From Mesocentrotus franciscanus (lineage: Eukaryota; Echinodermata; Echinoidea; Camarodonta; Strongylocentrotidae): a stretch of 64,000 bases of DNA. The notes below the pieces were generated by a model, which was not told the DNA's origin, ran no database searches, and worked only from the letters and a program-made list of their open reading frames with translations. Shown in pieces: positions 34,492-46,421 of the stretch. Each line of letters begins with the position of its first letter. The first letter of the stretch is position 1. The stretch spans positions 27,657,158 through 27,721,157 of the forward strand of contig CP137675.1 of assembly GCA_037976565.1 (NCBI GenBank). Direction: 5' to 3'. The translations under genes and the position numbers were made by a program.

Positions 34492-35262
34492 ATGGACATC
34501 TTCGCCGTGGACGTCTGGTATGTAATTGCTTTAACTTCTAACTACCGCTAATCCGCTATATGCAGTTAAAATCATAATTATCATATATAGTTGTCGAAAT
34601 GCTTATATAAAAAGAGATAAGAAACACATCGTAGAGTGTGATCATGATGTCATGTAAAAGATATGGATTTTAATGAGACAAATAATAAATGTTATTTTGA
34701 TCTATTTTAGGCCTATTCTGAAAATTATGACTTTTTTATGTTGCAATTATTATCATTATTTTGTAATATTTAGAGACTAACATGTCTAACTTTGTTACTC
34801 TAAGTAGTTTAGAAGGACATTGTACATAACTCAAACTCAAAGTTTCAAGTGAGCAGACTAATCACTTTTTTATTGTTTCTAAACGCTCAATCATTTTGCC
34901 TCCGGTTCGAGAAAGATAGCATTTTTGGACTTTGGAATAATAAACTGAGACCCTTCTGTTCTCAATAGTAACATTTTACTCCTTTTTTGATGAATACATA
35001 TTGCTGTTATTATAATAGAGATCAACATTTATCAGTTTGTAGTTGTTGCATGTAGGCCTATAATTTCTATATCATGCAGTTATACTTATACGCATAGAAA
35101 TAATTATAGGGACATACTCTTGCCATATACATGTATGTAGGCCTACATCACAACTGTTGTCTTTTCTACAGGAATTTTACTGGAGAGACAGAAGTAAATG
35201 ACACTTGTCTCAATCCAAGATTTCAAACCTCAGACTGGGTAACAATTTCTCTACCTATTGCT
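34492..35262 (+). CDS. Two exons of a possible divergent STRA6-like gene (N-terminus)
   Basis: ATG 34492 opens a 26-bp exon with donor GTATGT (34518). It joins in phase to 35172-35262 (acceptor CTACAG, donor GTAAGT) and encodes 39 residues starting MDIFAVDVWNFTGETEVN and including NDTC, then WVTISLPIA. Two N-glycosylation sequons (NFT, NDT) suggest an extracellular N-terminus. The layout resembles exon 1 of the STRA6-like gene at 50758: a DTC motif, a Trp, then Pro residues just before a phase-0 GTAAGT donor where the first membrane helix should begin. No later exon was found; the 500-N gap follows. It could equally be another receptor or a chance pair of splice sites. Confidence 0.35.
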
Positions 35263-35274
35263 GTAAGTATACTA

Positions 35275-35392
35275 TCAGTTTATGCAATGATGATATTAAT
35301 ATTAATGATGATAATAATAACAATGATAATAAACAAATAATACTATTAATAATAATAATAATGACGATAATAATGATAATAAGATGATAATA

Positions 35393-35423
<31 letters not shown>

Positions 35424-35520
35424 TGTTAAAAAATTATAATTATAATAATTATTATAAGTAATAAGTATGATAATAATGTTAAAATAATAGTAATAATAAT
35501 ATTATTATAAGTAAAAACTA
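35275..35520. repeat. ATA/ATG-rich microsatellite
   Basis: Imperfect AAT, GAT and TAATAA repeats on the plus strand, ending in a short palindromic AT run (TTATAATTATAATAATTATTATAA) near 35433-35458. Confidence 0.9.
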
Positions 35521-35599
35521 GACATGTAATACTTGTTATAGGTGGGCTGTTCCAACTAAAATTTGAGACAAAATTAAAACGACGGCAAAAAAAAAAAAA

Positions 35600-35672
35600 T
35601 TTACCCACCAGGAATCGAACGTGGGTCGCCGGAATGGGAGGCAAGTGCTATGACCACTATACCAAAATAATC
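35600..35672 (-). repeat. tRNA-Gly-like SINE head or pseudogene
   Basis: The minus strand has box A TGGTATAGTGG, an anticodon loop CTCCCAT (CCC, Gly) and box B GTTCGATTCC. The acceptor arms do not pair, so it is not a working tRNA. It is probably the head of a SINE. Confidence 0.6.
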
Positions 35673-35988
35673 CACATAGACATTACACGTGAACGGAAAA
35701 TGGAATTCTCAAATCCCACTTTGCAAGTGAAATATGAGCATGATCCCGGCATCTGATCGAAAAATAAAGGGCACACTAGTGATAGCTTATTGTCTCAGCT
35801 ACAACATACTCGAAGCTCAGCAAAAACAAAAGTAAAACGACGGAGATATTGCTCGCGAAAGACGGGAATGTAGAATCCAGTTTTGAAAAAAGTCATGTCC
35901 CATAGAGAATACACGCAAAATGTGAAAAATTGACATGCCTCCTTTAATCGCAAAAATACGCCATGATGCCTTTGTCAAAATGAAAAAT

Positions 35989-36488
35989 NNNNNNNNNNNN
36001 NNNNNNNNNNNNNNNNNNNNNNNNNNNNNNNNNNNNNNNNNNNNNNNNNNNNNNNNNNNNNNNNNNNNNNNNNNNNNNNNNNNNNNNNNNNNNNNNNNNN
36101 NNNNNNNNNNNNNNNNNNNNNNNNNNNNNNNNNNNNNNNNNNNNNNNNNNNNNNNNNNNNNNNNNNNNNNNNNNNNNNNNNNNNNNNNNNNNNNNNNNNN
36201 NNNNNNNNNNNNNNNNNNNNNNNNNNNNNNNNNNNNNNNNNNNNNNNNNNNNNNNNNNNNNNNNNNNNNNNNNNNNNNNNNNNNNNNNNNNNNNNNNNNN
36301 NNNNNNNNNNNNNNNNNNNNNNNNNNNNNNNNNNNNNNNNNNNNNNNNNNNNNNNNNNNNNNNNNNNNNNNNNNNNNNNNNNNNNNNNNNNNNNNNNNNN
36401 NNNNNNNNNNNNNNNNNNNNNNNNNNNNNNNNNNNNNNNNNNNNNNNNNNNNNNNNNNNNNNNNNNNNNNNNNNNNNNNNNNNNNNNN
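35989..36488. other. Assembly gap of 500 N
   Basis: Exactly 500 unknown bases; this is probably an arbitrary gap length. At least one exon of the MULE gene runs into it from the right. Confidence 1.
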
Positions 36489-39400
36489 TCTCCTCATCCT
36501 CGTTGTAGAGCACCTGCAGCCCTTCTTGATCTAAAAATAATAATATAAAACTCATAACAGTACATGTACCAGCCCTTTCACACTTCAGAAATATTGTTTG
36601 TTGTCTACCCATTGAGCAAAATGCATAGATATTGGTAACTGTTCATTTAGTGTGGGGAGAGGAGAACAAACCGCTGTCCCCTATTTTTTCGCCCAGAATC
36701 CGCCAGGGCTGCCCGAAATTTTCTCCTTGCCTGACTATACGCAATGAGCGTTTCCTATAGGAGAAAATAACATGCTTGTATCCTACTCAGCTTCCTTGTG
36801 GCCTACCAATTTTCAGTATAACTATCGATTATATTCCCCCTCCCCTCCTGGCGATTAGAGGTCCGTGTTTTTTCCAGGTCAGTTTTAGGCACAATCGAAA
36901 GAGATATAGCCCCTAGCCCCTACCCTCTAATCATCATATAAAGCTTTTGTTACTGGGCTTGAAAGGATGATTAAAAGAAAAAATATTTATTAGAGTCCTC
37001 CCCCTCTCTCCTCAGCATTTATCATGGCTTGCAAGTCCACTTACTCAAATTTCAAACTCTACCTAATATTTGTATCACTATTTTTTTTTTTTTTAGCCAT
37101 GAGCCTTGAATGTACTATTTGATCAATAAATGGCGGGTAAAAAAAAGGGATCAACTGTCAATATATAAATATCACCATACCCGTTCATGTATCCTCTGAC
37201 AGAGATGAAAAAGACATCCTTGAACGTGAGCATTTGGAAATGCCTGGGAAAATGCGTTCTTCGCTGCAAATTCGTAGTCGATCATGATTCTGGTTGGGTA
37301 GAACGCCCTTCCCTCCTGTAGTGCTGCTAGTACCCTTGCATATGACGCCTGGTCCTTATTTAGCATGAGGCAATAAACCAAAGGCACCACATGTCCCTCA
37401 TATGTGGCGTGGATTGTCCACAACTGGAAGAAGATGGTCGGCACTACCTTGAACGTGCCATCAGCGAACCAACTTTCAGACGTTGACAGCAACTAGTAGC
37501 AAAACAGAATGAATACATTTGCATCGAATATTATATATTTCAAACAAACAAACTGTTTCACTTGCAAAATTGTATGTATTATTTCCAAGCTATTTTATTT
37601 ACTTACTGTTTTTAAATTATCATAGCATGATAATTAAAAAACATAATCAAAATAGGAGATCATGTCGTATCAGAACAATACCCCCTCAGGGTTGTTCTAG
37701 AACCGATCCTGTACTTTGTCGAGAATAATAACCAATTTTAATTTAATTTCAATTTCAATTTTATAGGAAGTATTTGGATATCTTTATGATGACCTCACAA
37801 TTTCAATTCATTCTAATGAATCCTGAAATCTTTTACTCAATACGTATGCTTTTGCAGCACTTCCTAAAATTGCGGAACCGTAGAAGGCCAAATGGCAATG
37901 AACCCCAACACTTGTTCTTACCTGAAGGTTCCTTTCCGTAGTAAACACTAAAATCCGGCGAGGGTCGTTTCTTCCAGAGTCGTGATAAAGGAAAAGCTCT
38001 CCACCCAGCGTCAATCGTTGATCTACAGGGATTTCCAGATCTTCCACAGTCATGGGAATGGGGAGGGCGTTTGGGTTCTCTTGGCGCTGTCTCCGGATAT
38101 TCCTCCTCATGTTGTTTAGTGATGGTAGCGCTGCCCGCCCTTCCTCTGTTACCTCGCATAGTGTCGCCATAAGCACCTGTTGTGGTCTTTCATTGGACTC
38201 AGTGGCCCTTCTCTTCGTTGCTGCTTTAACCTTCGTAGCATTGCTTCTACCATGGTTAGGCGGATGGTTATGCTCCGTTCTATCGCGGAATTGGTTATCA
38301 CCCATGACCTATTAGAGAAAAAGAAAAAGAGAGAGAGAGAAGTGTGGGGAGAGAGAGAGAGAGATTGAGAGAGATAAAACATTATTCCCATATATATAGG
38401 CTATTAATCATCCACTAATTATTAGGCATTATGGATGGTAGACGAAATGGGCATTTAGAAAACTAGGAATCAGACAAAATGAATAATAGACCAAATGGTA
38501 ATAGATTAATTGGGGATTAGACCGAATGACTGTCGTCCTAGATGGCCGCTAGATCTAACGATAAGTAGACGAAACTATTATGGGACAAAGTGGATAGTAG
38601 ACTGGCTGGTTGTTAACCAAACGGCAATTCACCTAAATAGCTACATGTACGTTGATCTCAACACAACGAATTAAGTTTCCTAAAAGCAACTCCTTGTGAT
38701 TTTTTTGTTAACGGGGAGTCCAACATTGATAGTTAACTTCTCAAGACTAAACCTGAAAAATTAGTGAAGCGTGTTGAACAAAGTTTGAATTTTTGAAAGT
38801 TAGAATCACTTTCATCCCGTAGATACAAACTTAATTGTTTATTTGATTGTTTTGTGTTTGTTTTGGGTTTTCCCCTTTGTCACTATGATTTGATTTTGTA
38901 GTTAAATTTCTGTAAATATGTTCATTTATTATAACTTTCATATTTGTTTGTGAATTATATTTTCATTGTTTTAAATTTTATTCGAATTTTATGTAATCAC
39001 TGCCTCGCTGAAAAAACAGCTTTTGCTGAATGCGGGCACAAGTTGTATTTGTTTTTAACCATGAATAAATAAAAAAAAAAAAAAATATATAGGTAGGGCT
39101 CTTCGAATTAGCCGAATCGGTATTTTCTGTATAAAGTAGCGGCAGACAACTTTATAATATAATAATATAATAAATTTAATTTATATAGCGCTAAATACAA
39201 ATGTCTCTAAGCGCTTTACAAATATATTATTACCCCGGTCATTGGATTCAGTGCTTACCCGCACACAATGTGTGCACAATCTCCACTCCTGGGGAGCATT
39301 CCAGCCAGGCGTTACATGACGCTCAAAAACTGTTTGACCAACAATGACGGTCGCATCCTACCGGGTACCCATTTAACACCTGGGTGGAGAGTAGCAAGTG

Positions 39401-42400
39401 CAGGTTAATATCTTGCCAAAGGATATTAGTGCCGTGTCGGGATTCGAACCCTCGACCTTCGAATCTCAAGTCAAGCGCCTTAAACCACTCGACCACGACA
39501 CTCCCTTTCCCGTTTGTTCCTACACACAAAAATTATTTCTAGAGAACCTGTAATAATATACTCTCCATATTATATTTTAAGTAGTGCCCCAAGGGTGAAG
39601 GCGCTTGGGAGAAGAAAAAAATCTTCATATTTGTGTACAAGACAAACGAAGGGTTATTTGTCACTACGGCACAATCCAATGAGAGAATTGCCAATTTGAG
39701 ATTTGCATGGATGTATATAGTGATCTCATATATCAAACATTCATTATTTTCTTATCATTGGTCCGATTTATTCCAAACTTTTGCCATTCTGTTTCTCTGA
39801 TGTATCTGCTTTCATTCCTTAAAAGCAATGGAATTGTTACAAGGGTTGGATTTCCTTTGAACCGTAAAGATACTATGTCCCTTTTGCAGCAAACATCTAA
39901 TGCTGTCGAACTTTGTAGGAATTATGAATATGTCATGTATGTCCTATCTGTGAAATATAAACGTTAGCAGTGTCCTAATATTCAAATTATGCAAGGAAAC
40001 CCGTTTACTTGCTAGACTTCACCGTCAGACACTATTGAGTGACTGACTGGCCTTTTCTTCTTTGGTAATAACATATATAAAATGAGCTGTAAAGGGTACA
40101 TAAGCATTTGCCTACATCAATAACCCACTTCTTGTAATGGCCAAATTAAACTGATTGAATCACTGCGCAGCTTAAAACGTTCGGACCATTCGGTACAATG
40201 GTCTGAAAATCGAACTATTACTTACTGGCTCTATAGCTCTTAAGTCGATTCGACAACTAATATTTGTTATTTTCCCACTTAAAGACATTTTCAAACCCCG
40301 TTTTTAGGAGAGTTCTAAATTAGTATTATCTTTCAAATGCCGTTGGAATTTAACCTTTTCATTTTTGGCCTGCAAATGGGAATAGTACTTTTAACAGGAT
40401 TGTATCTGTGCTTTTACAGAAATATTTGTGTGGAAACCAGAAGTAGCCAGTCATACTTAATCAAGCAGGTAAATGAGAGGAATGGGTCGGTGAAAGTTTA
40501 AATGAATTCCGATTAAAGATAAGATTTTATTTTGTTTAAGTTGCAAACTCCCTCCCTTCTACTCTGTACTAAAAATCAGAAATCTTTATTTTCCTTAGAC
40601 AAAATTTTCAGTTATACATGCACCCTAAATATACTATTTCAAATGTGTTTTCCTATCCAATCCTTGTATGGAAGAAATCTATTCCGTCATCAACAACGAA
40701 GAGAATTAAGTTGATTACATTTTCTGAGCAAATTGGAGAGGAGTGCGGATACGCCACAATGTTATCGATAATGTAATGTCATTATTATTACTGAAAATAT
40801 TATTAATGACAATTTTAATATTTTCCTTCTTAAAGCGTCTGGTAGACGCCGTAATAGAAAATGAGGAAAATAAAAGAAAATAATTGATTACATTTTTGTT
40901 TCCTACTTCATAACTGGAAGGGGTTGAGCTCTAAATCTTTCAGAGTATTGTTCAAAAATTGTATTGCATATCACAAGCCATCTGCAGAAAAAATCTCATC
41001 GAGATTTTGAGGGCTTACAAATGTGTGATACTATCTTTAAAGACAAAATTTGGAAAATTAGCTACATTAATGCCTTTGCTTAATTGTAGTGAGACTGTCA
41101 AATTGATGATTTGTCAGCTCTGAATGCGAACACCATGCACACCCATCGATGACCTCCTGTTACCCTGCTTAACATCCGTTAGTTCATGTATGACTGATCA
41201 CAAGTTAAAGAACAAAATAATCACAATTCTAACTTCAGGTCAGCGAAAATGAACAAAAATAACATTAACAACAAAAACAAATCTTAATATCTCTATTTCA
41301 TTTAATATTGACAGAAATTAAACTTGGTATATCTTGTCAGTTACTTTTATCATATTGGACCTATATGTCATGTTTGACTGTGCACAAATTAAAGACAAAA
41401 TAACCATGTTTATTCCTAAAATGTATGTCATTGCTTCCTTTATTGTAGAACAATGTTTTTCAGAAGGTCGTTGACCTCCATCCATTACTTCATAATAATA
41501 TTAATAATGGTGGCTTCTTATATAGCGGACATGTCTGTCACGTTGTGACGCTCCTGGCGCTGCCCCGATTATTACCCTTGCTTTAGCAAGGCGGCCACTA
41601 CGGCGCTCTAGCATTTCAACGAATTAATTCCTACCAGGTACTCATTTACATCACCTTTGAAATGTGACTATTCCTCTCTTGTTTGTGTGTTTGTGTGATT
41701 GTATGTTTTCCCTTAATAAACATGCTGGCTCGGAGTGTAACCTCACTAGTCATAAGGACCGCGATTTATTACGTGGAACTTCCGATACGTGAAGAACCGC
41801 TATTCATAAAACGGAAAGAGGGCCACTATTCACAAAAGCGTGAGGACTGTTATTCTTGAGGACCGCTATTCATAAAGTGAGATAAGGGTCGCTATTCATA
41901 ATTCATATCTAGGGGTCATTACTCTTAAGGACCGCTATTCATAATACGAAATCAGGGTCGCTATTCATAAACAAATTGATGTCCTTTATTGTTTAATATG
42001 ACATTGCATTTTTGTATTCTATCTTTAATTTGTGCTCACTCAAGCATAACCTAATAAATACGATGTGGGGAAAGTAACTGACTAGCTTGCCGTCTTTAGT
42101 TTCTTTCAACAACAAGAAGTAAAGAAATACCTTTATGACTTAATAATTTTTTCCTCTGTTTGTGCTCAGTCAACCATGAAATGATGGAAACATCGTCACT
42201 GAAAAGTGGGGTGGCAACGCATATTACGGAAAATGTTTGCGTTTTAGGCCGGTCTCCAAATTTTAAGTAATATTTTAATGTGGTTATTTGTTTAATCTTG
42301 TGCTCAGCTATAACCGTTAAGTAATTGATTACGATCTCAGTAGATCATTAATAAGCTTACGGTTCCTCTATGAACTGAAGCAACGACACTAATTTCATGA

Positions 42401-43820
42401 AGTTTAAACTGTGATTCTTATTTTATCCCCTTTACCTTGTGCTTATGGTAGGCAATGCCAGCCCACCCCCTCCCCTCCTCTGAAAATACCACTGCAAGGA
42501 GGTCCTCTCCGAGTGTGATGTTTGCATATAGTGCGGAAAATCATCAATTTGGCTGTCCTTAGCTACAGCAATGACATTGATCTTGCGAATCATTTATTTT
42601 CGGTCTTTAAAGGGACTTGGTAACATTGTTTATATGAGAGAAAATGGTGCTAAGGCAGTGACTTCATTGCTAGATGTACAATTAAAGATAATCTGAAAGT
42701 TTGAGTGAAAACGGACCATTATTAATGATAACCATTGGGAAAAACTGATCTCACTGATCGATTCCTTAATTCTCCCAACTATATTATCACAATTTAATTA
42801 CATTTCAGGTGAAAGTACATCGTCTTGTGACGATTGCAACAAACTGGCTCTTCATAACATTCCAGACATTTTAGTGTTGAAAGATTTTAAAAAGCCTGTC
42901 TTATGTCTTATTTTCATGGAAAAACGGTTTGGAAAATTCAAAAATGGTTGGGAGAATTTACTGTTAATCACTGTTAAAGGGTGTTACTCAGTGTCCGCTT
43001 CAAAGAAAACCGTGCATTTATTTGTGGTTTAAGAATTTTCTCAGGATTTTTGCCTGTAAGTACAGTAAAAGGAATATAATAAGTAAGATTTCATACAAAA
43101 ATTACACCGTTTTTAATCAACCTTCAACAATGTTACCGAATCACTTTTTGAGTTCTTAATACGGCCGGGGTGATTATGCCCCTTAAGATCGCTGCCGTGA
43201 AACGGCCGATCTCCGCGTAAATTGCACGCATGTCAAGTGAAGTGTATTATACAATACTATGATAATTTCAATTTTTGAAAAATTCACTTATTTGCATATT
43301 TATGGTAATTTATGCAAATAAGGTCATAAATCACATTTTACCCATAAATCATATATTATTCATATTTAAGCATCCGATTTTCAAAAACATTCTTTTAAAG
43401 ATGCGCAAGACTCGAAAGAAAAGGTCAGCGAGCGTCGGGGCGCCATCCATATGCGTTCCCGAACAATTAGAAAATCGTGGAGGGGGCATAATGCCCAGGG
43501 GCGGATCAGGAATTTCTTCCCGGGTGCGTATATGGGGGCACACGGGGGTAAGAGAACATATAAATATTTTTGTTTTAGTCCCCCAAAACGCAACAGCTCA
43601 GCCAGCCGCTGAATAAACGGGGAGGGGGGTAAGCGGAGATAACTTTTTTGGGTCCCATAAAAATTGCTGAATAAGCGGGGGTGGTAAGCGGACCCCACTT
43701 TTTGGTCCCATAAAAATCGCAGAAAAAGCGGGGGTTTGGTAAGCGGACACTTTTTTTTGGTCACGAAAATTGTAAATTTGACATTTTGTTTCGTTGGAGT
43801 CAACTTTTAGGTCAGGCATT

Positions 43821-43854
<34 letters not shown>

Positions 43855-44596
43855 TTTTAATTTATATTTTTTTATTACAAACAATTATTGAATTTTGGGG
43901 CCCGTGGGGCACGTCCCTGTTTTCAGTACATTTTGGCGAATTTAGGGCTGATTTTAACATATTTTTGAGCGGCCGGGGGACGTGCCCCTCTGCCCCGGCC
44001 TTATTAGGGTTAAGGTGTGTTGAGTCAATTATGACTCAATGGCGACCTCTGATTTTTATGGAAACGTTACGTAAGAAAAACGGACACAGTTGTGTCTCGG
44101 TGAATTCGTTTAAAAGTTTGCAGTTAAGAATTTATAAGGAGCTGTTTAGGGGAACAACCCTTTTGAGCCGACTGTCCATTAATTATATTGACCAAAGAGA
44201 TCACTGGTCCTAGGAAGCCGTGCGTCTAAAGTTTTAACTTAAATTTATGCTATGCTAGTGTCCATTTAAAAAATTTGAAATTATTATATGAATTGTTAGG
44301 CTCTGTTCAACCTTAATCATTTTCATATTGGTAATATATTAGACAATGGGCTGTGGCGTAGAACCAATAGGCTCTGGGACTTATGTATTGTAATAAACGG
44401 TTGGTACAAGTCATTCACTCCACAATATGTTGGTACGTTTGATGCTTACCTTAATTTTTGCTCTGCATTGTCGTGTGTTCCTTCGTAGCTCACATTCAAA
44501 GCCCTCGTACCCATCTGCCAAATCTTTTTGCTTGACGTACATGTATCCTCCCAGGAGGAGCTTTCGCCCACCCCTCTCGCTCTGTATCCATTCCAT
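36489..44596 (-). CDS. FLYWCH zinc finger / MULE-type transposase gene (partial)
   Basis: Four exon pieces on the minus strand. 44450-44596 encodes a FLYWCH-type finger (GGYMYVKQKD, then FECELRRNTRQCRAKIK). 37922-38308 supplies the HNH histidines (RTEHNHPPNHG) and a linker. 37181-37492 carries the MULE transposase core: WFADGTFKVVP (first catalytic Asp), IMIDYEFAAKNAF (second Asp) and VQGCLFHLCQRIHER. 36489-36530 encodes EGLQVLYNEDEE and enters the gap. Introns 1 and 2 are phase 0 with GT-AG ends (6.1 kb and 0.4 kb). The third junction is out of phase: a small exon may be missed or the copy is decayed. An upstream ATG at 44644 is an alternative start. Such FLYWCH-MULE genes are common in invertebrates, as transposons or derived host genes. 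Confidence 0.75.
38700..39081 (+). repeat. Probable 3' end of a LINE/retroposed sequence
   Basis: Ends with GCTGAATGCGGGCACAAGTTG, AATAAATAAA and a run of A at 39069-39084. The AT-rich body lacks coding sequence. It lies inside the long first intron of the MULE gene. Confidence 0.4.
39150..39501 (-). mobile_element. tRNA-Ser-derived SINE
   Basis: On the minus strand the head (39501 to 39431) reads like tRNA-Ser: box A TGGTCGAGTGG, an anticodon loop with TGA, and box B GGTTCGAATCC. The body contains CCTACCGGGTACCCATTTAA (plus strand) and ends in an AT-rich tail with AGCGCTAAATAC near 39186. A second copy is at 63704-64000. Confidence 0.85.
39865..40396. mobile_element. TIR element family 4, copy 1
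   Basis: Ends are inverted repeats: TAAAGATACTATGTCCC on the left and GGGAATAGTACTTTTA on the right. It is collinear with the better preserved copy at 52469-53024. Confidence 0.75.
40470..40790. mobile_element. Partial TIR element family 3
   Basis: Shares GGTCGGTGAAAGTTTAAATG, GTACTAAAAATCAG, ATTCCGTCATCAACAAC and AAATTGGAGAGGAG with 21933-22980. The right terminus is not intact. Confidence 0.55.
41556..41662. repeat. SINE-like repeat fragment
   Basis: Matches 8421-8530 nearly base for base (CCCGATTATTACCCTTGCTT, GGCGCTCTAGCATTTCAACG). It is truncated after CATTTACATCACC. Confidence 0.7.
41755..41975. repeat. Short tandem array GACCGCTATTCATAA
   Basis: About nine imperfect copies of a 15-base core (GGTCGCTATTCATAA or GGACCGCTATTCATAA) with spacers of 5-20 bases. 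Unit spacing is irregular. Confidence 0.8.
42609..43146 (+). mobile_element. MITE family 2, copy 3
   Basis: Starts AAAGGGACTTGGTAACATTG and ends AACAATGTTACCGAATCACT. It is collinear with 22154-22675 throughout. Confidence 0.85.
43494..43850. repeat. hAT-like left end with internal 63-bp tandem repeat, plus AT microsatellite
   Basis: CAGGGGCGGATCAGG at 43497 resembles hAT-like termini elsewhere in the window. From 43600 to 43770 a unit of about 63 bases (GCTGAATAAGCGGGG, GGTAAGCGGA, TTTTTGGTCCCATAAAAAT) repeats three times. An (AT)n run follows at 43823-43850. No right end or target duplication was found. Confidence 0.5.
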
Positions 44597-44637
44597 CTTT
44601 GTGAAGTTTGACTTAATATGCCACGAGTATTGAATCA

Positions 44638-44705
44638 AATTCAATTGCCAGAAGACGCATGTATCAAATCGAATTCAATTGCCAGAAGACGCATGTATCA
44701 AATCA
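44638..44705. repeat. Short direct duplication
   Basis: Two adjacent copies of a segment containing AATTCAATTGCCAGAAGACG and CATGTATCAAATC, just upstream of the MULE gene start. It is a recent local duplication. Confidence 0.85.
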
Positions 44706-45477
44706 AAGTACGGAATTTACATTTCTTAGAAATTTAACAATACATTGCGCGCAGATGAGTACGCGTTACAGCTAGTCTCCCCAAAATGGCCCAACAAAGA
44801 AATTAGGATGTAAGATTTCATTATTTATGCATCCTCTGTAACTTTTCTAATCAGCTGATAGTATATTTGTCTTTGTATGCATAATAGGCCCTCATCCACG
44901 ATCTATTCCAAACTAAAGGTTCTCTTCATGTTTATAAATGTAATGTAATATATATATTTATATATATATATATATTTCTGTTGTCATGGTGAACTCAAAT
45001 ATGTTTTCTTGTACTGTAATTTATTTTGAAATAAAAATTGCCTTCAAGTTAAATATATGGTATGTACGGTGCCATATTAAAAGAAAATAAGTATGTCTTG
45101 TCCTTTTTTTTCTTGCTCGTTCACTAAATCAAGAAACAAATGTGCCCATACGTGTGTACATAGCTCTTGACGAATGCCAGAGTGATGCAAAATAAATAGT
45201 TTGTGAAGATTGGGCGAAACTTTTCATTTCTTAAGAGGGCACTGTGTCTAACAAAAATTTGAAATAACGCTGCTCAAGAGAAATCCTTCGTAGAAAACAG
45301 CAACCACAGTGGTGTTGCATACATTATAGTTAAAGAAAAATGTGTAGTAATGAGAGGAACATCACGCGCAAGTATTTGAACGAATGTGGGTTCATGCACG
45401 GGATTTTATGGGCTCGTAGCCTTCACAACATCTCTCAATGTGTCAAATCGTCTTTTGCTATTGAATCCTGATTGTCT

Positions 45478-45975
45478 TCGGGGGTAGTTGTCCTCAGGCG
45501 TAGTTATCCATGGGGGCGGGTAATTGTCCTCGGGGGTAATTCCTCAGGGGTAGTTTTCCGGGGTAATTGTCCTCGGGGGTTGTTTTCCGGGGTAATTGTC
45601 CTTGGGGGTAATTGTCCTCGGGGGTAATTGTCCTCGGGGTAGTTGTCCTCGGGGGTAGTTTTCCGGGGTAATTGTCCTTGGGGGTAATTGTCCTCGGGGG
45701 TAATTGTCCTCGGGGGTAATTGTCCTCGGGGTAATTGTCCTCGGGGTAGTTGTCCTCGGGGGTAGTTTTCCGGGGTAAATTTCCGGGGTAATTGTCCTTG
45801 GGGGTAATTGTCCTCGGGGGTAATTCTCCGGGGTAAATTTCCGGGGTAATTGTCCTTAGGGGTTATTGTCCTCGGGGTAATTCTCCGGGGAAATTTTCCG
45901 GGGTAATTGTCCTTGGGGGGTAGCTTTCCGGGGGGTAATTTTCCGGGGGGTGATTGCCCAGGGGGTAATTGTCCT
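45478..45975. repeat. 17-bp GGGGTAATTGTCCTCGG minisatellite
   Basis: About 28 imperfect copies of GGGGTAATTGTCCTCGG with variants (GTTTTCCGG, AATTCTCCGG). The minus strand stays open for 193 codons as a Pro/Gly/Gln/Leu-rich sequence, because no unit phase contains a stop. The frame has no homology and is judged a by-product of the repeat. It lies downstream of the STRA6-like exon at 46422. Confidence 0.9.
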
Positions 45976-46421
45976 AGAACCGAATCATAGTGATATAATG
46001 AAATTATCCCATGTAACGTTTGATTCATACTGTTTCGTTTCACCATTAAAATAAATGACAAATGTCTGCGGAGAAAGCTATCCAATGTATATTATATAAA
46101 CTGACACACGAATTGATAAGAGGAAAAAAAATGCAATTGATCACCAGTGTCAGATCTTATTACTTCGCTTATTGTTTATTTCATTCTAGTTAACAAATTA
46201 GAAGTTTGACATGGAGCATTGTAAAAACGAACTTCTTCATACGAACGAAAGGGGGACAAATAAGGTTTTAAGAAGCAACTTGTTGACAAACACACCGTAT
46301 ACCTCAACGGGTAGTTGGCAATGAATTTAATATTCATGAACCCATTCGAGTTTGAAGCAGTGAGAACTATCCATGCGATGGATTTTTTTTTCTTCAAAGA
46401 ATGATGAAAATAAAAACTCAC

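Noticed and set aside
39431..39501. A functional tRNA-Ser gene
   Set aside because: The stems are imperfect, and the sequence is fused to a SINE body that recurs at 63704.
41755..41975. CRISPR-like array
   Set aside because: Units are 15 bases, irregularly spaced, without unique spacers of uniform length, and the host is an animal.
45504..46085. 193-codon Pro/Gly-rich frame as a collagen-like or antifreeze-like protein
   Set aside because: The unit length of 17 is not a multiple of three, so the periodic protein is a by-product of the minisatellite.
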